Origin: Crocodylus rhombifer
Lineage: Eukaryota; Chordata; Crocodylia; Crocodylidae
Assembly: GCA_038503035.1 (NCBI GenBank)
Contig: JAVSML010024717.1
Span: 248,001 to 312,000 of the forward strand
DNA: 64,000 nt
Direction: 5' to 3'
A program made the translations under genes and the position numbers. Of this stretch, positions 22,530 through 35,505 are shown piece by piece. The notes under the pieces were generated by a model. That model saw only the letters and a list, made by a program, of their open reading frames with translations, did no database searches and was not told the origin of the DNA. Each line of letters opens with the position of its first letter. Position 1 is the stretch's first letter.

Positions 22530-23498
22530 GGCTAGGAATAGACATTCAAAAAGACTGAGCCTGAATTGATCCAATCTTTGTGGGTTAGTCTAACCTGTCC
22601 AGGCTGAATCAGTTTGTAACCACACAGACATCCCCTCTGGACTAAAAAAGTTCAGGCACATGCCTGCATTGGCTCAGGCTTGAAGCTTGGGGGGGGGGGG
22701 GGGGGGGAGGAAGGGCCACTAGAGCCACCCTCTCTTCCCTTCCACAGTGCTGAGCGGAGGGGGCATGGCCAGGCCCCAGCAGGACACTCTGATTAGGGAG
22801 GAATCTCTTCCCTCACTGACCAGTAAGGGAGCCAGCAGGGAGTTGCACAGCATTTATCACCCATCAGCAAAACAAAAGGATCTCTCATTAGTTCAAACTC
22901 TTTTTGAACAACTGTTTCCAAGGAAGAAATAGAGGGACATTAATTACCAGCTACATGTTGGTTAGCTCCAAAAAGCCCTAAATGAACACTGTCCTGTCTC
23001 CCTTTGTCCTGTCTCCCACAGCACAGACTGTAGCCAGCATATGGTTTGCTCACTAGTGCTGAGAGGTGTCTGTGTAAGGCAGAGGGGATGGGGGAATCCC
23101 TGCTTGAGCAAGGCTTGGGAGAAGAGGTGAGGGCCAGGAAGAGCCAGGCAGATGCCTTATACCTGCAGTCTCTGCCAGAGCTGCAGCCAGGGAGCAGAGG
23201 ACAGAGGACAGCCTTGCTGGACTGGAGCAGAGAGCAGAACCCCATCCAGAGTTGCAAAGCATCTGAGATTCTGGGGGCTCTGATTTAACTTAAATTAGGA
23301 AGGGGTCTGGGACAGACATAGCATAAACCAGTTTGACCCAAATCAGTTAAGTCTGATACTACATTCAGCCAGGTTTATCACAAACTGGTTTCAGCCATTT
23401 TCAAACTGGTTTATGTGCACTAAACATCTGTTCTGTTACAGTTTTAAACCAGTTTCTGATCACTTAAACTGCTTTATGTGGATTGTCTGTCCCTAGAC
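22530..23498. mobile_element. Harbinger-like MITE, copy 1 of 4
   Basis: The ends are GGCTAGGAATAGACATT on the left and, reverse-complemented, GTCTAGGGACAGACA on the right. They are flanked by TTA at 22527-22529 and 23499-23501, matching the 3-bp TWA duplications of PIF/Harbinger transposons. The right subterminal zone is rich in 'aaaccagttt' and the left in 'gagcctgaattg'. It holds a run of 19 G at 22689-22707. The centre is GC-rich and non-coding. Copies 2 and 3 lie in the opposite orientation. Confidence 0.75.
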
Positions 23499-23501
23499 TT
23501 A

Positions 23502-24240
23502 GAATTTAGGTGTCTCCCAGAAACATTTCAAATTCCTATGAAACTTAGGTAGAAGTTGGATGCTGTTGAGGACCTAAATGCTCCACCTGAATTGCCTCTG
23601 AACATACTCACAAGCCATAATGTAGATGCATAGAGTACTTTATAGTCCAAAATTGAGATGCCTAATGAGTTTTGTGACTGCTGTGCCAGTTTGAATTTAT
23701 TTTGTTTAGTTGTTTAAGGAAACACTTTGAATCTGCCTCCTACAGCCTTAACACAGTCTGAAAGAGCAGGACTGAATTCACAGGTACATGCACATGCTCA
23801 TGCTCACATACATAAAGGTACACACAATGTCAGAGCAATGGACAGAATGTTATTGTTGCAAGTTGCTTACAACCTGACAGAATTGATTGAGCCAGATGGG
23901 AAAACAAAATCTAATCCAATTCTTCTCTTATCTAAATTATTGGAGAGGAAAGTATGTTTTGAGTGATTAGCCACATATGAAACTAAGGAAGAAATATTGA
24001 TGAGGAGAGTTGACCTTCATGCCAACCAGGAGGTATTCCTATTTATGTGAACATCTGCAAGAGACAGAGCTGGTAATTAAACTTTTCTGGACCAAGGATT
24101 GGGGCCAAAAGTCAAAATATGTCTTTTTATTGATAATTTCCTATAAAATAGTCAGTACAAACACTTTATAATGTTTTGTACTAAAGACACCTACAATAAC
24201 TGTTTCTAATTCAGTAAAATTCTTATGGCCTGACTTTGAG
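23502..24240. other. No gene recognised
   Basis: No motif recognised; a short CA-rich patch lies near 23790-23815. Confidence 0.5.
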
Positions 24241-24829
24241 AAACACTGAGTGATCGCCTTTTCAAAATGGAAAGGCAGGACACGTGCCTGCCACTCTCCC
24301 CACCCACCTCTCCCCACCGGTGGCATGGCCTGAGCAGAGCTGAATGGAGTGGGGGTGGCTGCTGCATGCACAGGGCTCCCCACCCTGCTGCCTTTCCCCT
24401 GGGAGCCCTGCACCAACCATGTGCCTCCTGTCTCCCCAGCAGCAGCAGAGGACACAACTCCATGCTGCTGCTGCTGCTGCCCTTACTGCTCTTGGGTGAG
24501 CAGGAGGTGCCTTGTTATGGGCATGCAGGCAGTATGGGGCCTCCAGGAGAAGGGAAGCAGGGCAGGAAGCCCTAAGCCTTCAGTGGGAAGCCTGCATCCA
24601 CCCCTTGCACAAATCTGAGGGGGAACATGCCCCCCATTTTACCCTCCTGGAGGGTGCATGCAGCAGTGGGGAGCTGCCCCACCCCATCCCCTAGATGAGC
24701 CACCTGTGGCTCCATCCCATTCCATACCATGGGCCCTGGCCCCATGCACTACCCTGGCTGGGCAACACCCTCAGCCTCTGCCCCACTCCCTCCCTTATCA
24801 TGGGGGCCTTAATCCCTGCCCTCCCACCC

Positions 24830-25451
24830 CCATATTCCCTCTATGCCCCTCCTCTCCCATAGTTTTACCTGCAGGGAGCTGCTCTCCATGTTGTCTGTAT
24901 TCTCAGCCATGTGCATGTGTGAGTGGACATGCATGTAGTACCCCTAGCATCCCACTCCTGGCAGCCCCTTGCAAGCTAGAATGCTACCAACCTGCAAAAG
25001 GAAACCTGCTGTTTCTGAAATCCCTGCATGATACTGTGAACCCAGAACAAATGTTGCCCTGTAGTCATCCACCTGGGACTGGGACTTGAGGTTCCCTTTC
25101 CAGGACTGTCCCGACCAGTTAGGGACAGGTGGTCACTCTATGGGATGGCAGCAGGGTGGGGAGCTCTGAGCCTACAGGGAGCTTTTCTCCACACTGCATG
25201 TCTGTATTTCTGGCCACATGCATATGTACAAACATGTACATTCACATGGTGCCCCCTGCATCCCACTCCCAGTAATTCCTTGCAGGCTGAAAAGCTGCCA
25301 GCCTGCAAGGGGAACCCACCATTTCCTGATCCTTGCATGATATTGCAAATCCAGGACAAACGCTGTCCCAGAGTCATGCAGTCCGGGACAGGGACTTGAT
25401 GTGCCCATTCTGAGACTTTTCCACCCAGTTAGGGCTTGGTGGTCACCCTAG
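24830..25451 (-). repeat. Tandem pair of a ~310-bp unit from a TAGGGTGACC-type DNA element
   Basis: The stretches ending 'cagttagggacaggtggtcactcta' (25140) and 'cagttagggcttggtggtcaccct' (25450) are two diverged copies of one unit, 310 bp apart. They share 'catcccactcc', 'cctgcatgatactgtgaa/ccttgcatgatattgcaa' and 'gggactgggacttgaggt/gggacagggacttgatgt'. Read on the minus strand each begins TAGGGTGACCACC or similar, like the ends of amniote DNA-transposon relics. The GC-rich DNA at 24.25-24.83 kb may be the rest of the same element. No TSD was found. Confidence 0.6.
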
Positions 25452-25459
25452 TGCTGGCA

Positions 25460-26292
25460 GCTGCCAGTGATTTCATAGCAGAAGCTCAGCACCTTTAAAA
25501 AGTAGGCCATTAAATGTTATCTAACCACAAAAAGAAATATTATCCAAGTAAAGAATGATCAAAGCTGCATTCCTTCATCCTGGGGCTCCAAAACTCAGTT
25601 ATCTGCTGAGTAGCAGTTATCAACAGCTACAAGTAAGAGCTAGAACATTTATTCTAACAATATACCATATTTATTTAACCTGCAACCAGACTCTAACAAA
25701 ACAGCAGAGCAGAGATTAGACATGGTTGTAGTCCTACTTCCTAAAGGGTTGAAGAAAGGAAATTAATTTTAACCATTAAACTAACAATATTAAAACTAAT
25801 TTTAAACTCCTCACAATGCAGTCATTATATCTTTTATTATTTTTATATCATTATTTTTATATATTATTATATCATATTATTTTTAAATTCCGTTCAGTCC
25901 ACAGGTCAGCTACTATGTTTGTGGTTACTTTGACCATTTGTTTTGTTTAAGGAGTGTGACAAAGTGCACTATCATATGGGGAAAAGAGCTAAGCAGCTGG
26001 TTTCAGTTAACCATTAATGAGTCTGAACAGATACTGCCGAAATTGGTGGGGGGGAGGGTCTGAACATCTATCTATAAGTCATCCCCAGCTCATTGTAGTG
26101 GAAATGCAGCATTGAAAAAGGCTGGGATGCTGAGAGAATGTGAAGTTGAGACCCGTTCTACATAAGAACAAGAAATGAGACAAATACATTAAGAATATAC
26201 TAGTGATTTGAGCAGTGTTGGAACATAGGACTCTTGTGTGTTTCTTGGGACTCTTAACTAGAAGCACAATCTGGTTTCTTCCTGGTTGAGAC
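25460..26292. other. No gene recognised; AT-rich tract
   Basis: Includes an A/T-only-like stretch near 25825-25885 (repeated 'attatttttatat') and no gene. Confidence 0.55.
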
Positions 26293-26300
26293 TTAATTTG

Positions 26301-26709
26301 CAGGGACCAACCGAATTCACAGTGGAAAGAGAGCATGCGGCGGCTACTTTAATCTTGCGTATTCCCCTGCATGCACCTTGCTCTTCCCTTCCTCCGCTCC
26401 CCCCGCTGCCGATTAGCAAAGAACCCCACCACTCCCTCCTGTTCAGCAGGGAAGCTAAAACCATGGTTTTAAACATGGTGCTGCTTTTGTCTCCCCGCTA
26501 GTCAACAGCAAACAGCAGGGCCATCCAGGACCCCTTTGCCAGAGGCAAAAACGGCGCCATATTTAAAACCCCAGTTTTCACCTCCCCACTGATCAGGAAT
26601 GAGCCACAAGCACGGCCCCTCCACCAATCAGCAGAGGGACAGGGGATGGACAGGGCCGTGGGGGAACCTGCAGCGCACCCCCGTCTGCCATGAATTTGGT
26701 AGGTCCCTA
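26301..26709. mobile_element. hAT MITE (TAGGGACCTAC family) with perfect TSD
   Basis: A 409-bp element with left end cagggaccaaccgaattcac and reverse-complemented right end tagggacctaccaaattcat. The flanking 8-bp duplication ttaatttg is perfect (26293-26300 and 26710-26717). The interior is CpG-rich relative to its surroundings and non-coding. It contains a diverged internal repeat: 'aaaccatggttttaaacatgg' near 26457 and 'atttaaaaccccagttttcacc' near 26561. It is related to the MITE at 13.25 kb. Confidence 0.85.
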
Positions 26710-26717
26710 TTAATTTG

Positions 26718-29700
26718 TTTTCCCTTACTTTGCTAAACCAAACTGGAAAGTGAACAGAGTATCTTACATGAATAAGGTACAAGTTGGGAGGGGGGAAATC
26801 ACCAACTTCAAGAGGCAGTTTCAAGTGGGGTGAGTTCTCAAAAAATGATTTAATAACCATGTCACTGACTTTCATTGTCCTCTACTGATTCCAGATCAGC
26901 TTAAAGTCTTACTGCCTGTGATTCTGGTTCAGGAGCTAAAACTTAGGCTGTTTCTGTCCTCCCCCATCATCTTCCATGTGAAAGCTTCATAGTCAGAACT
27001 TGGTTGACAGATATGTGGATGATGCTTGACAAAAAAACAGATTCCTGCTCACTCGACCATAACTATGCTGCTGTCCCTCGTGGAAACCAACACTTGCCTC
27101 ACTCAGGAAAACAAGCTGCTGGGACTCTAATCTGCATAAAAAGCTAATGCCATTTGCACATAGTCCTTTTTGTGAGGAAACCAAACTATCAGATATACAT
27201 TAATAATTTAAGGTTTATGTGGCTAAACTAACACAAGGTGGCGGCATTTCAGCACACTTCTGTTAAGCTTGGACAGGCACTTAGCAAAGTATACTTGTGA
27301 CTAATTAGAAGTGGATTGATCAGAGGGAAACAATGTTGGGGGGTTATTCTAGTAAACTGGCTAACTCTATAGACTGGTCAAATGAAAAGTGCACTGCACT
27401 GTAATGTAAAGGGCATGTAAATATTTTAGTTGGAGAACCATATGAAGTAGGCTGTGCTGGCATATAAAACGGAGGTAGATTGGTGTTAAACCTTACCACT
27501 TGTGACTCACGCCAAGTGTTTCCTTCTGTGTGTAAAGCAGAGGAAGTTTTAGTTATGCTATACTGAGAGAGGAGTCTAAACACTGAAGGCAAAAATCTAC
27601 ATTGCATTGATTATTTTCCTGCTTAGTGCAGATTACTGGCAACTAAAGCAGGCATATGTCTGTTCAGACTTGCTCTTGCAGCTTTGCTACTGGAGAAATA
27701 CAGACATAAAACATGGTTATATCAACCACAGACAATGTTGTGCCAACATGAGGCTGTTCGAAGCATGCCCTGCACCTTTTTCACCTACAGGCTAATACTG
27801 CAAAAAAAGAAGGTAGTCTTGCCTGCAAAACCCTGAAATGTCTTATTCTAGAGAAGGCAAAAGAAGGAAAAATAGCCTCCTGGCATTTAAGATATAGCTG
27901 AAGCTGTAAAGGTAGCAGTGACCACAATTCCTTCTTTCTGGTCTGATCAGAATAATGAAAACCCATTTTGGATATGGGGGATCCCAGGGTTCAGAGAGAT
28001 AATGAGTGGCAGCCAGGATGATTAACTTCCTTCTACCATTTGCACTGAGTATTAACTATAGATACATGTCTGTGAAGTAGCTGTTATGCCATTAACATTA
28101 TACAGTTGAAACACATTTGGATAATTAGAAACATTTGAAATATTTCCTATCATTTCTAGGCTCTCTAGTTCAATGTTGTCAATACATGCCTTTACCAGAA
28201 GTCTTGAAGTCACCCCACTTCCACCCTGCCTCTGTTTAATCTAAACAAACCAGTTTGTATCAAACGTATAGTATTAAACTTTGACTGATTTATGTGAATT
28301 TCATATAACAGGCTGAGTTTGACTTTTGCTACCAGGGACAACTCTTGACTACAGGCCTCTGAAAATTGAGGCCAAATATGATCACTTTTGAATAATCTGG
28401 AAAATTTCCCACTGCCTGTGACATGGGAATGAGAACCTTTCCAGACATTTTTTTTCTACTGCAAGTGTAATATGGATAATGGTAATACAGATACCACCAA
28501 GATGCCTCAGCTGGGACCAGAATCAGGTATAATAGAGCTACATAGTAATACACTCCTTACCCAAAAAATGCACAGTCTAGACAGACAAATTAAATGTTAA
28601 GAGGAAACTCGATAGCTAAACTGGGATTATATCCCAGGTCTCCTGACAACCAGCCCAGTGCTTTGCCTCTTCATGCTACCTCCCTAGTATTTGCCTTAGG
28701 AGCTGTGCCAGTCTTGCAAACAGGCAAACATTGCTTGTATTTCCCTCCATATTCTGCAAATAGCAGTGACTGACAAGCAGTTCAGGCTTTAAAATGTCAG
28801 TGTGAAGCTATGGAGTCAGAGACAAACAAATGAAAGTATGAGTATTCCTGCTACCCCTACACATTTGCCTCATCCTAATTTCCAAAAGTTCTCTTATCTG
28901 CATCTAATGATGTCTACTAAGGAACAACTGAGGAATACACTGGAACCGCGGTGTCAGATTCACTTGGTCCCCCCTGAGGCATATCCAGACTGTGAGGCTT
29001 TTCTCAGGCTGAATCCAGTCACCCTTGGTGAGGAGTGATCAGCAGTAGCTTTGTGCAGGTGGTGGTGGCACTGGTGAGGCAAGTGGCACTATGTCACCTC
29101 ATGGAGTCATGGGAACCAATGCAGCTACAACCTTTGAAATGTGTCTCCAACAGAGCTCCAAATCCCAGAATTCAGCAGTGGGCCCTGCCCTAAATTCCTG
29201 GCTCCTTCAGGAGCCCCACAGGCCAAATATCTACCTATGCATTAGAATAACCTCTGAAGCCTAAATAAAGTGTTTGTCCTAGATATGCCACCGAAGGACA
29301 AAACCAGGCATCTAACCTTTGTCTTGTGTGTAGAGTTATGCACTGAAACGTATAAGCAGCACAGAACAGAACTGAGGGCTCCTTCTCACTCGACTATCGA
29401 GTCAGGCTCACTCTTGATTCAGCTCTTCAGGCCCCATGATACTTGCATTCTCTTCTGCCCAGTTGTCCAGCTTCAACAGGATGAATGGAGGATGCCCCAG
29501 CCTTCTCTGACCCAAAGCCTGGTGGTTAGAGAAGGCCAAAACCCAGGGCAAATGCACTACCCACAAGATTATCAGGCAAAAGGATTTTATTAAATCCTTG
29601 ATAATCTGCATAAATACAGAACACAGTTAAGATTTCAAAATATATTTGAAAACTTATAAATAAATCCTACTGCGATAAAGTCACTAATGCACAACTTTTT

Positions 29701-30414
29701 AAACAGACCCTGGAATCTTCTATAAGGATTTCTTCCATGTCTGTATCAGTACAGATGGGGACGATACAAAAAGGAGGAAGCTGAGAAAATAACAAAAATG
29801 TAGCATCCGCAAAAGACAGCTTAATCTGTTGTGTCAGACATCCTCTGTGTGTTAACAAGACTGTCTCTATATTTTTAAGTCCTTTTTTTCAGAACAGTCT
29901 ACTGAAAAGCTGTAGTGTCAAGCACAGTGGCACAAGAAAGGAGACGGTGGTAGAAAGTACTGAAAAGAAGAGTCTACAGCATCTTAACTGCCAGCATGAT
30001 TGTTGAGAGGCAACAATCCTGAGGTCATTTTTCAAAAGCAGCCTTCCAAGTGGCATTGAATTTTGTACACAGACAAGGTTTTCTGTTTCAATATTCTCCT
30101 TTATCTTTGCAAGCCTAGAAAGGTATACCTGAATGAATCCCTCTGCAGGTTTAGTACCTACTTTCCCCCTGTGTTCCACACTGGCTGTATCAAATTAGCA
30201 GATGGGATAGCATCCCACTCTATGGGCACAGAAAGAAGTTACAGCTGTCACATGATCAGACCCTTGAAAGTGCTCTACACCTGTACCCTTTCAAAACTTC
30301 ACAGCTGCAGAGTGCTTTAAAAGTGCCCTATCACGTGACAATTTGAACCCTCATTACATGATGGTTCAGGTTAAGGCACTTCAAAGTGGAGTGTGTTCAC
30401 TAACTTCTGTCAAC
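26718..30414. other. No gene recognised; possible MIR relic at 28618-28690
   Basis: A 3.7-kb stretch of mostly unique-looking DNA with no credible exon or long frame. At 28618-28690 the text 'ctgggattatatcccaggtctcctgacaaccagcccagtgctt' resembles the tRNA-like head of an antisense MIR-type SINE. That assignment is weak because only one box is recognisable. Confidence 0.4.
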
Positions 30415-30422
30415 TTACCCCT

Positions 30423-30655
30423 AGTGCTGTCTTCAGAATGGGAAGGGGAAAAGGTAGGGGAGGGAATTCTATCCAGAATGCGCCCAGCCTGTGCTGGAGG
30501 GTGGGGCAGGTAGATTGGAGCCCCCCACCTTGGGTAGTGCTCCCCACCTCAGGGGGGCTCCAATCCACCTGCCCTACCCTCCAGCACAGGCTGGACAAAC
30601 CCCAGATCAAGCTCCCTTCCTTCCTTCCACACTCTCCCAGTCTAAAAACAGCACT
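30423..30655. repeat. Fold-back (near-palindromic) element
   Basis: The inner arms 30484-30530 and 30551-30595 are almost perfect reverse complements separated by about 20 bp. The left arm reads cagcctgtgctggagggtgg and its complement is on the right. Outer arms (about 30423-30483 and 30596-30650) pair less well, joining 'tgctgtcttcagaatgggaa' with the complement of 'cccagtctaaaaacagca'. As a result the peptide LCWRVGQVDWSPP is encoded on both strands. This suggests a small MITE. No TSD was found. Confidence 0.75.
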
Positions 30656-30659
30656 CAAA

Positions 30660-32720
30660 TTAGGGAGTAGGGGAGGCTAGGGGAAAGCAGCTGCAGACAT
30701 GTAGCCATTCCAAACTGGAGCTCAATCCCCCAGCCCCGTGGACTCAACAACAAATTTGGGTCGGGAGGATACTGGAACTCGTGGTGCTTCCTGCAAAGTA
30801 CCATGAGTTACAGCGGGGATCAGCACATCTGTCAGCACCCCATGTTACTGACTTGGCCCTCACAGTGTGCAGATCCTGTAGTTCCAATCTCTGCTCATTA
30901 TGCAGCAGCAATAAGGAAGTGGACTCTCTATCACTTTACTTAACTGCTGAATATTGGGAGAAGACCATATAGAAAGGTTGGACTGGAGACATGACAAAGA
31001 AGACTTAATTGCTTAAGCACCACCATATGGTGGGTCATTGAGTGGCAGGTGTCCATCCCTTCCCAGTGAGGAGTGATTGATCCAATCTGGAAAATTACAA
31101 GAACATAAAATCAGATAAAACACCTGAGTCTGAATCGCAACTTGTTGGGTTTTTTTCTGATCATGGCAAGTGTGAGAGAAATAAAATGACAGTTCCCATT
31201 ATCTGCTAATATTAAAGAAAAACTCTGCTGCCCAGTTTATTTACACAATTTACCAAAGCTCCTATGACAAATTGCTCTGCTTTCATAAAACACAGTTAGG
31301 GAGCGATAATTAGAAAAGCAATAAGTTTTTTATGGATCCCTGCCAACAGAAACGTATACAGTTCATATTTGTTCAGGTTGAGTTTCATTCATGAAGCAAT
31401 TTTCTTAATCAAAGCACAATCTATATTGAATAGTGTGGGACTTGCATAGGGAAAGGAACGCAAGCTTTATGAGAGATCCTTCACAAAAAAGTGTTTGATC
31501 TCCCTTTTCACAGTGCACAGCTTGAATGCAGCAGGTGGCTTGTAGCACTCTATTTCTTGTTTAAAAATGTATGAATAGTTTGATTAATGCTTTCATTTAC
31601 TAGGTGAGTAGAAAAATAAGATTTTCTTGGAATCACAACAAATGCAAATGGATATTGCCCTTCTTCTGGAAAAGATTTGCTTGCCCTACTCTTACCTAGT
31701 TTCTTTAAAGAAATAGTTGTAATAATTTATTTTTAATTGTATTCCTTTCCTGGTTTGTTTTAGACTGTCTGTATATAAATGCATATGCTATTTGTTGGTT
31801 TGTCAGAAAAATCACAGTTCAAGCAGATCCTGAGGCTCTCTTACAGTGCCGTGCTATTTCCAACTGTGGGTGTGTACAGAAGTGCTCTATGCGGGGGAGG
31901 GGGAGACAGGACTCTGAGCCTTCCTGCACTTCCCAGGCTAGGAGGCAGGAGGCACTCCACAGCCTCCTGGGGCTTCTCCACTGGTGACATTTAAACCAGA
32001 GTACAGAAGTTATTTAAACATTGTAGGTTGCTAAAGTGCTGTAAAATAAAGCACTTCAAGTTTAATACTTCATTTAACAAGGGGTAAAGAATTGTACCCA
32101 TTTTTAAAGTGCTATAAAGCAGTGCATTTCTGTTACATCACAGCAATAAGGTACTTTAAAGGGTGAAAAAGCTATTTCAGTACACACCATATATGCCTCC
32201 ACAGCAGTGTAAAGGAAAATGATTTCCATTATGTCCTTGTAAGGGATACCCCAGATATAGGATTGATTTAACTGTTTCCTTGTTCCCATGTCTCTGTGAA
32301 CAAAGTAGGGGAGCCCTTCCTAAAGACCTTCCCCATAAATGCACTGGCTAGCACTAAGGAAGGATTTATTTGCTGCTTGCTTTCATCAACAAGAAATTCC
32401 CCATGCAAAGGAGCAGCACAGGAAAAGTTGTGTGCATGGTAGTCATTCTGTGTGGTGCAAGTGATAGCACCCATTGCTAACAGAAAAATCTGTTTCAATA
32501 TATTAATTAGAAATCCATATCCATGAAACATTAATTTTGGAGTTAGGCAATTTTCAAATAACAGTTATATGTACAAGTAAGAGCTACCTCTCACTTAGGT
32601 CTTACTAACCTGAATATCCAGTCTACAAGTTATGAACATTCAAGGTTATTATTTTCCTTTCAGTTGCCAGTTTTATTATACCAGGAAAACTGATTGCTTA
32701 GATAAACTGTGATCAGTACA
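30660..32720. other. No gene recognised
   Basis: No coding or RNA gene seen. The stretch 31990-32170 is A/T-rich with repeated 'aaagtgct' and 'gcactt' words and might be a worn MITE, but its ends could not be defined. Confidence 0.5.
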
Positions 32721-32721
32721 T

Positions 32722-34197
32722 ATTGCAGAGCCATTGGCCATCATCTTTGAAAACTCATGGCAATCAGGAGAGGTCCTGGATGATTGGAAAAGGGTAAACA
32801 TAGTGACCATATCTAAGAAAGGGAAAAGAAGGACCCAGGGAACCACAGACCAGTCAGCCTCACCTCAGTCCCTGGTAGAATCATGGAACAGATCCTCAAG
32901 GAACCCATTTCAAAGCACTTGGACAAGAAGAAGGTGATTAGGAATGGTCAGTATGGATTCACCAAGAACAAGTCATGCCTGAGCAACCTGGTTGCCTTCT
33001 ATGATGAGATGACTGGCTCTGCGGATGTGGGGAGACCAGTGGATGTGATATACCTTGATTTTAGCAAGGCTTTTGATACAGTCTCCCACAACATCCTCAC
33101 AGGCAAGCTAAGGAAGTAAAGGCTGGATGAAAGGACTATAAGATGGATAGAAAACTGGCTGGAGCATTGGGCTTGGAGGGAGGTAATTAATGGCTCAGTG
33201 TCTAGTTGGCAGCTGGTATTAAGTGAAGTGCCCCAGGGGTTGGTCCTGGGGCCAGGTTTGTTCAATGTCTTCATTAACAACCTGGAAGATGGCATAGAGT
33301 GCATCCTCAGCAAGTTTGCAGATGACACCAAGCTGGGAGAAGTAGTAGATACGCTGGAGGGTAGGGCTGGATTCAGAGTGATCTAGACAAAGTGGAGGAT
33401 TGGGCCAAAAGAAACCACATAAGGTTCAACAAGGACAAGTGCAAAGTCCTTCACTTAGGATGTTATAATCCCATGCATCAGTACAGGCTGGGGTCTGACT
33501 GACTGGGCAGCTGCTTTGCAGAAGAGGACCTGGGGGTTATAATGGACAGTAAGCTGAATAAGAGCAAGCAGTCTGCCCTTGTTGCAAAGAAAGCTAGTAG
33601 CATACTGGCCTGCATTGGTAGGTGTGTTGCCAGCAGGGCAAGGGAAATGATTCTTCCCCTCTATTCAGCACTGGTGAGGCCACATCCAGAGTACTGTGTC
33701 CAGTTTTGGACCCCACACTACAGAAAGAATGTGGACAATTTGGACAGGGTTCAGGGGAGGGCAACAAAACTGCTGAGGGGGCTGGGGCACATGACTTATG
33801 AGGAAATACTGAGGGAACTGGGTTTATTTAGTCTAGAAAAGAGAAGACTAAGAGGGGATTTAATAGTTGTCTTCAACTACCTGAAGTGGGATTTGAAAGA
33901 CAATGGAGCTAGACTATTCTCAGTGGTGGCAGATGACAAAACAAGGAGCAAGTCTCAAGTTGCAGCAAGGGAAGTTTAAGTTAGATATTAGGAAGAAGTT
34001 TTTCACTAGGAGGATAGTAAGACACTGGAACAGGTTACCCAGAGAGGTGGTGGAATCTCCATCCTTGGAGGTTTTTAAGACCTGGCTAGACAAATCTTTG
34101 GCTGGGATGATCTAGTTGGGGATGGTTCTGCCTTGAACAGTGGGTTGGATTAGATGACCTCCTGAGGTCCCTTCCAACCCTAACTTATTTATGATTA
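32722..34197 (+). mobile_element. CR1 LINE, best-preserved RT copy
   Basis: A 5'-truncated CR1 of about 1.48 kb containing most of the reverse transcriptase, the enzyme that copies LINE RNA into the genome. Visible in order are [14 protein letters not shown] and [18 protein letters not shown] (about 32890-33010), palm motif [17 protein letters not shown] (about 33045-33095), [17 protein letters not shown] (33200-33250), the catalytic FADDTK (33315-33335), [18 protein letters not shown] (33542-33600) and [14 protein letters not shown] (33670-33710). The C-terminal end is [11 protein letters not shown]...[10 protein letters not shown], ending near 34115. The tail 'cttccaaccctaacttatttatgattatgt' closes it. 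Stops at 33117 and 33386 and frame changes make it non-functional. Confidence 0.92.
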
Positions 34198-34387
34198 TGT
34201 ATATTTACTGTGCCTCCTAACTGACTTCCTAGTAATACAGCTCTTTCATGTAAGTACCCTGACATGTCTAAGATCCACCCGTGTTACTTAGGCTAATATG
34301 GTTAAAGCATGCCAGTTTCTATAACCAGCAGCACACAAAGGGAGGATTTTGTTAGCATCACATCTAGCCAGCTTTGACTTCCTAGCC

Positions 34388-34684
34388 CACTTGTTCTCAA
34401 CATGTTTAGACTATAGACTCCCTCAGACTACAGGATCCCTTGGAAAATCCCAGCTATTAGCATTCACTCATTTCTTGACTATGGAAAAATAATAAAACAA
34501 TTCTTTTGTTGCAACAGATTTGGAAAAAAAACATAATGTTTTTAGCACAATAAATTCTTATTTGAAATCTCTGGGTTTATCATGTGAATCATGAGTAAGT
34601 GTTTGCAAACCTAACAGTGCTAATATTGTGTGGCACCCTGTAGCATTTTAAAAGGATCTTAGAGCACATTGGTTGGAATCACTG
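34388..34684. mobile_element. hAT (Charlie-like) MITE
   Basis: A 297-bp element with left end CACTTGTTCTCAACATG and reverse-complemented right end CAGTGATTCCAACCAATG, like the CAGTGGTTCTCAACC termini of hAT-Charlie relics. The 8-bp flanks are tcctagcc (34380-34387) and ccctagcc (34685-34692), 7 of 8 identical. It is non-coding. Confidence 0.72.
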
Positions 34685-34692
34685 CCCTAGCC

Positions 34693-35500
34693 TGAACAAC
34701 CTAATGTGCAAAAAGGGGATAGCCTCCAGCACAGATCTAAAACAAGACTTGACCTCAGGATACATAGCAAGCCACCTTAACTGTTCTGCCATTGAGCCCC
34801 TGCAAGTATCTAGCCAATGTCACTCTAACTTCCTATTTTGCTTCTTCCAAAAATTGTGCTAAGTACACTGCATCATAAATAAGTGTCACAATTATAATCT
34901 CAAGCAGATCATCAAAGCAGAATTGCCATTTCTTGAGTAAAGAAATAAGCTTTTTTCAGATTTTGACAATATACCTCAGCTTATCTCACTATAGCAAAAT
35001 CTGTGTAAACTGTTATGTAAAGTATTCTGCATATTTGCAGAGTTTAAGCTAGAGCCTGAATACATAAGTATCTGAGATTTTTTTCAAGAATAAAGCCAAA
35101 CTACAAAATGTCCCTAGAGCAAAAATTACTAACACAAATAATCAGAGTGCAAATACAATTATCTAGTAAATTATCTGATTGTGTTCATTCAAGAAAACAG
35201 ATGTATAAGTGTATATAGTATCAGGATACATTTTTAATAGGAGTTGAAAATACTTTAATTTCTTCATTTCAGGTCTTGTCTATCTCATAGATTGCAACTT
35301 GTGCTATCCAGCTGCCTGTTTTCCATATCCTATTCTAAGTTATATAGCTTACATAATTAACTTGTTAACCAACCTAATATTAAATCATGAGTACCTAATG
35401 CATCTAGATGTGCAATCTGTTCAAAATGTAAATCATATTAACTACCTATGTCTCCAGTCTGGGTTTGTATAATTAAATGCATAAATTGGTACATGTGACC
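34693..35500. other. No gene recognised
   Basis: AT-rich sequence. At 34735-34800 an antisense tRNA-SINE-like fragment is conceivable ('gacctcaggatacatagcaagcc'), but the boxes are too degraded to call. Confidence 0.45.
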
Positions 35501-35505
35501 ATTAC

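Noticed and set aside
29480..29575. SINE-like 'cctggtggttagag' text
   Set aside because: The surrounding sequence does not follow a tRNA fold or known SINE order.
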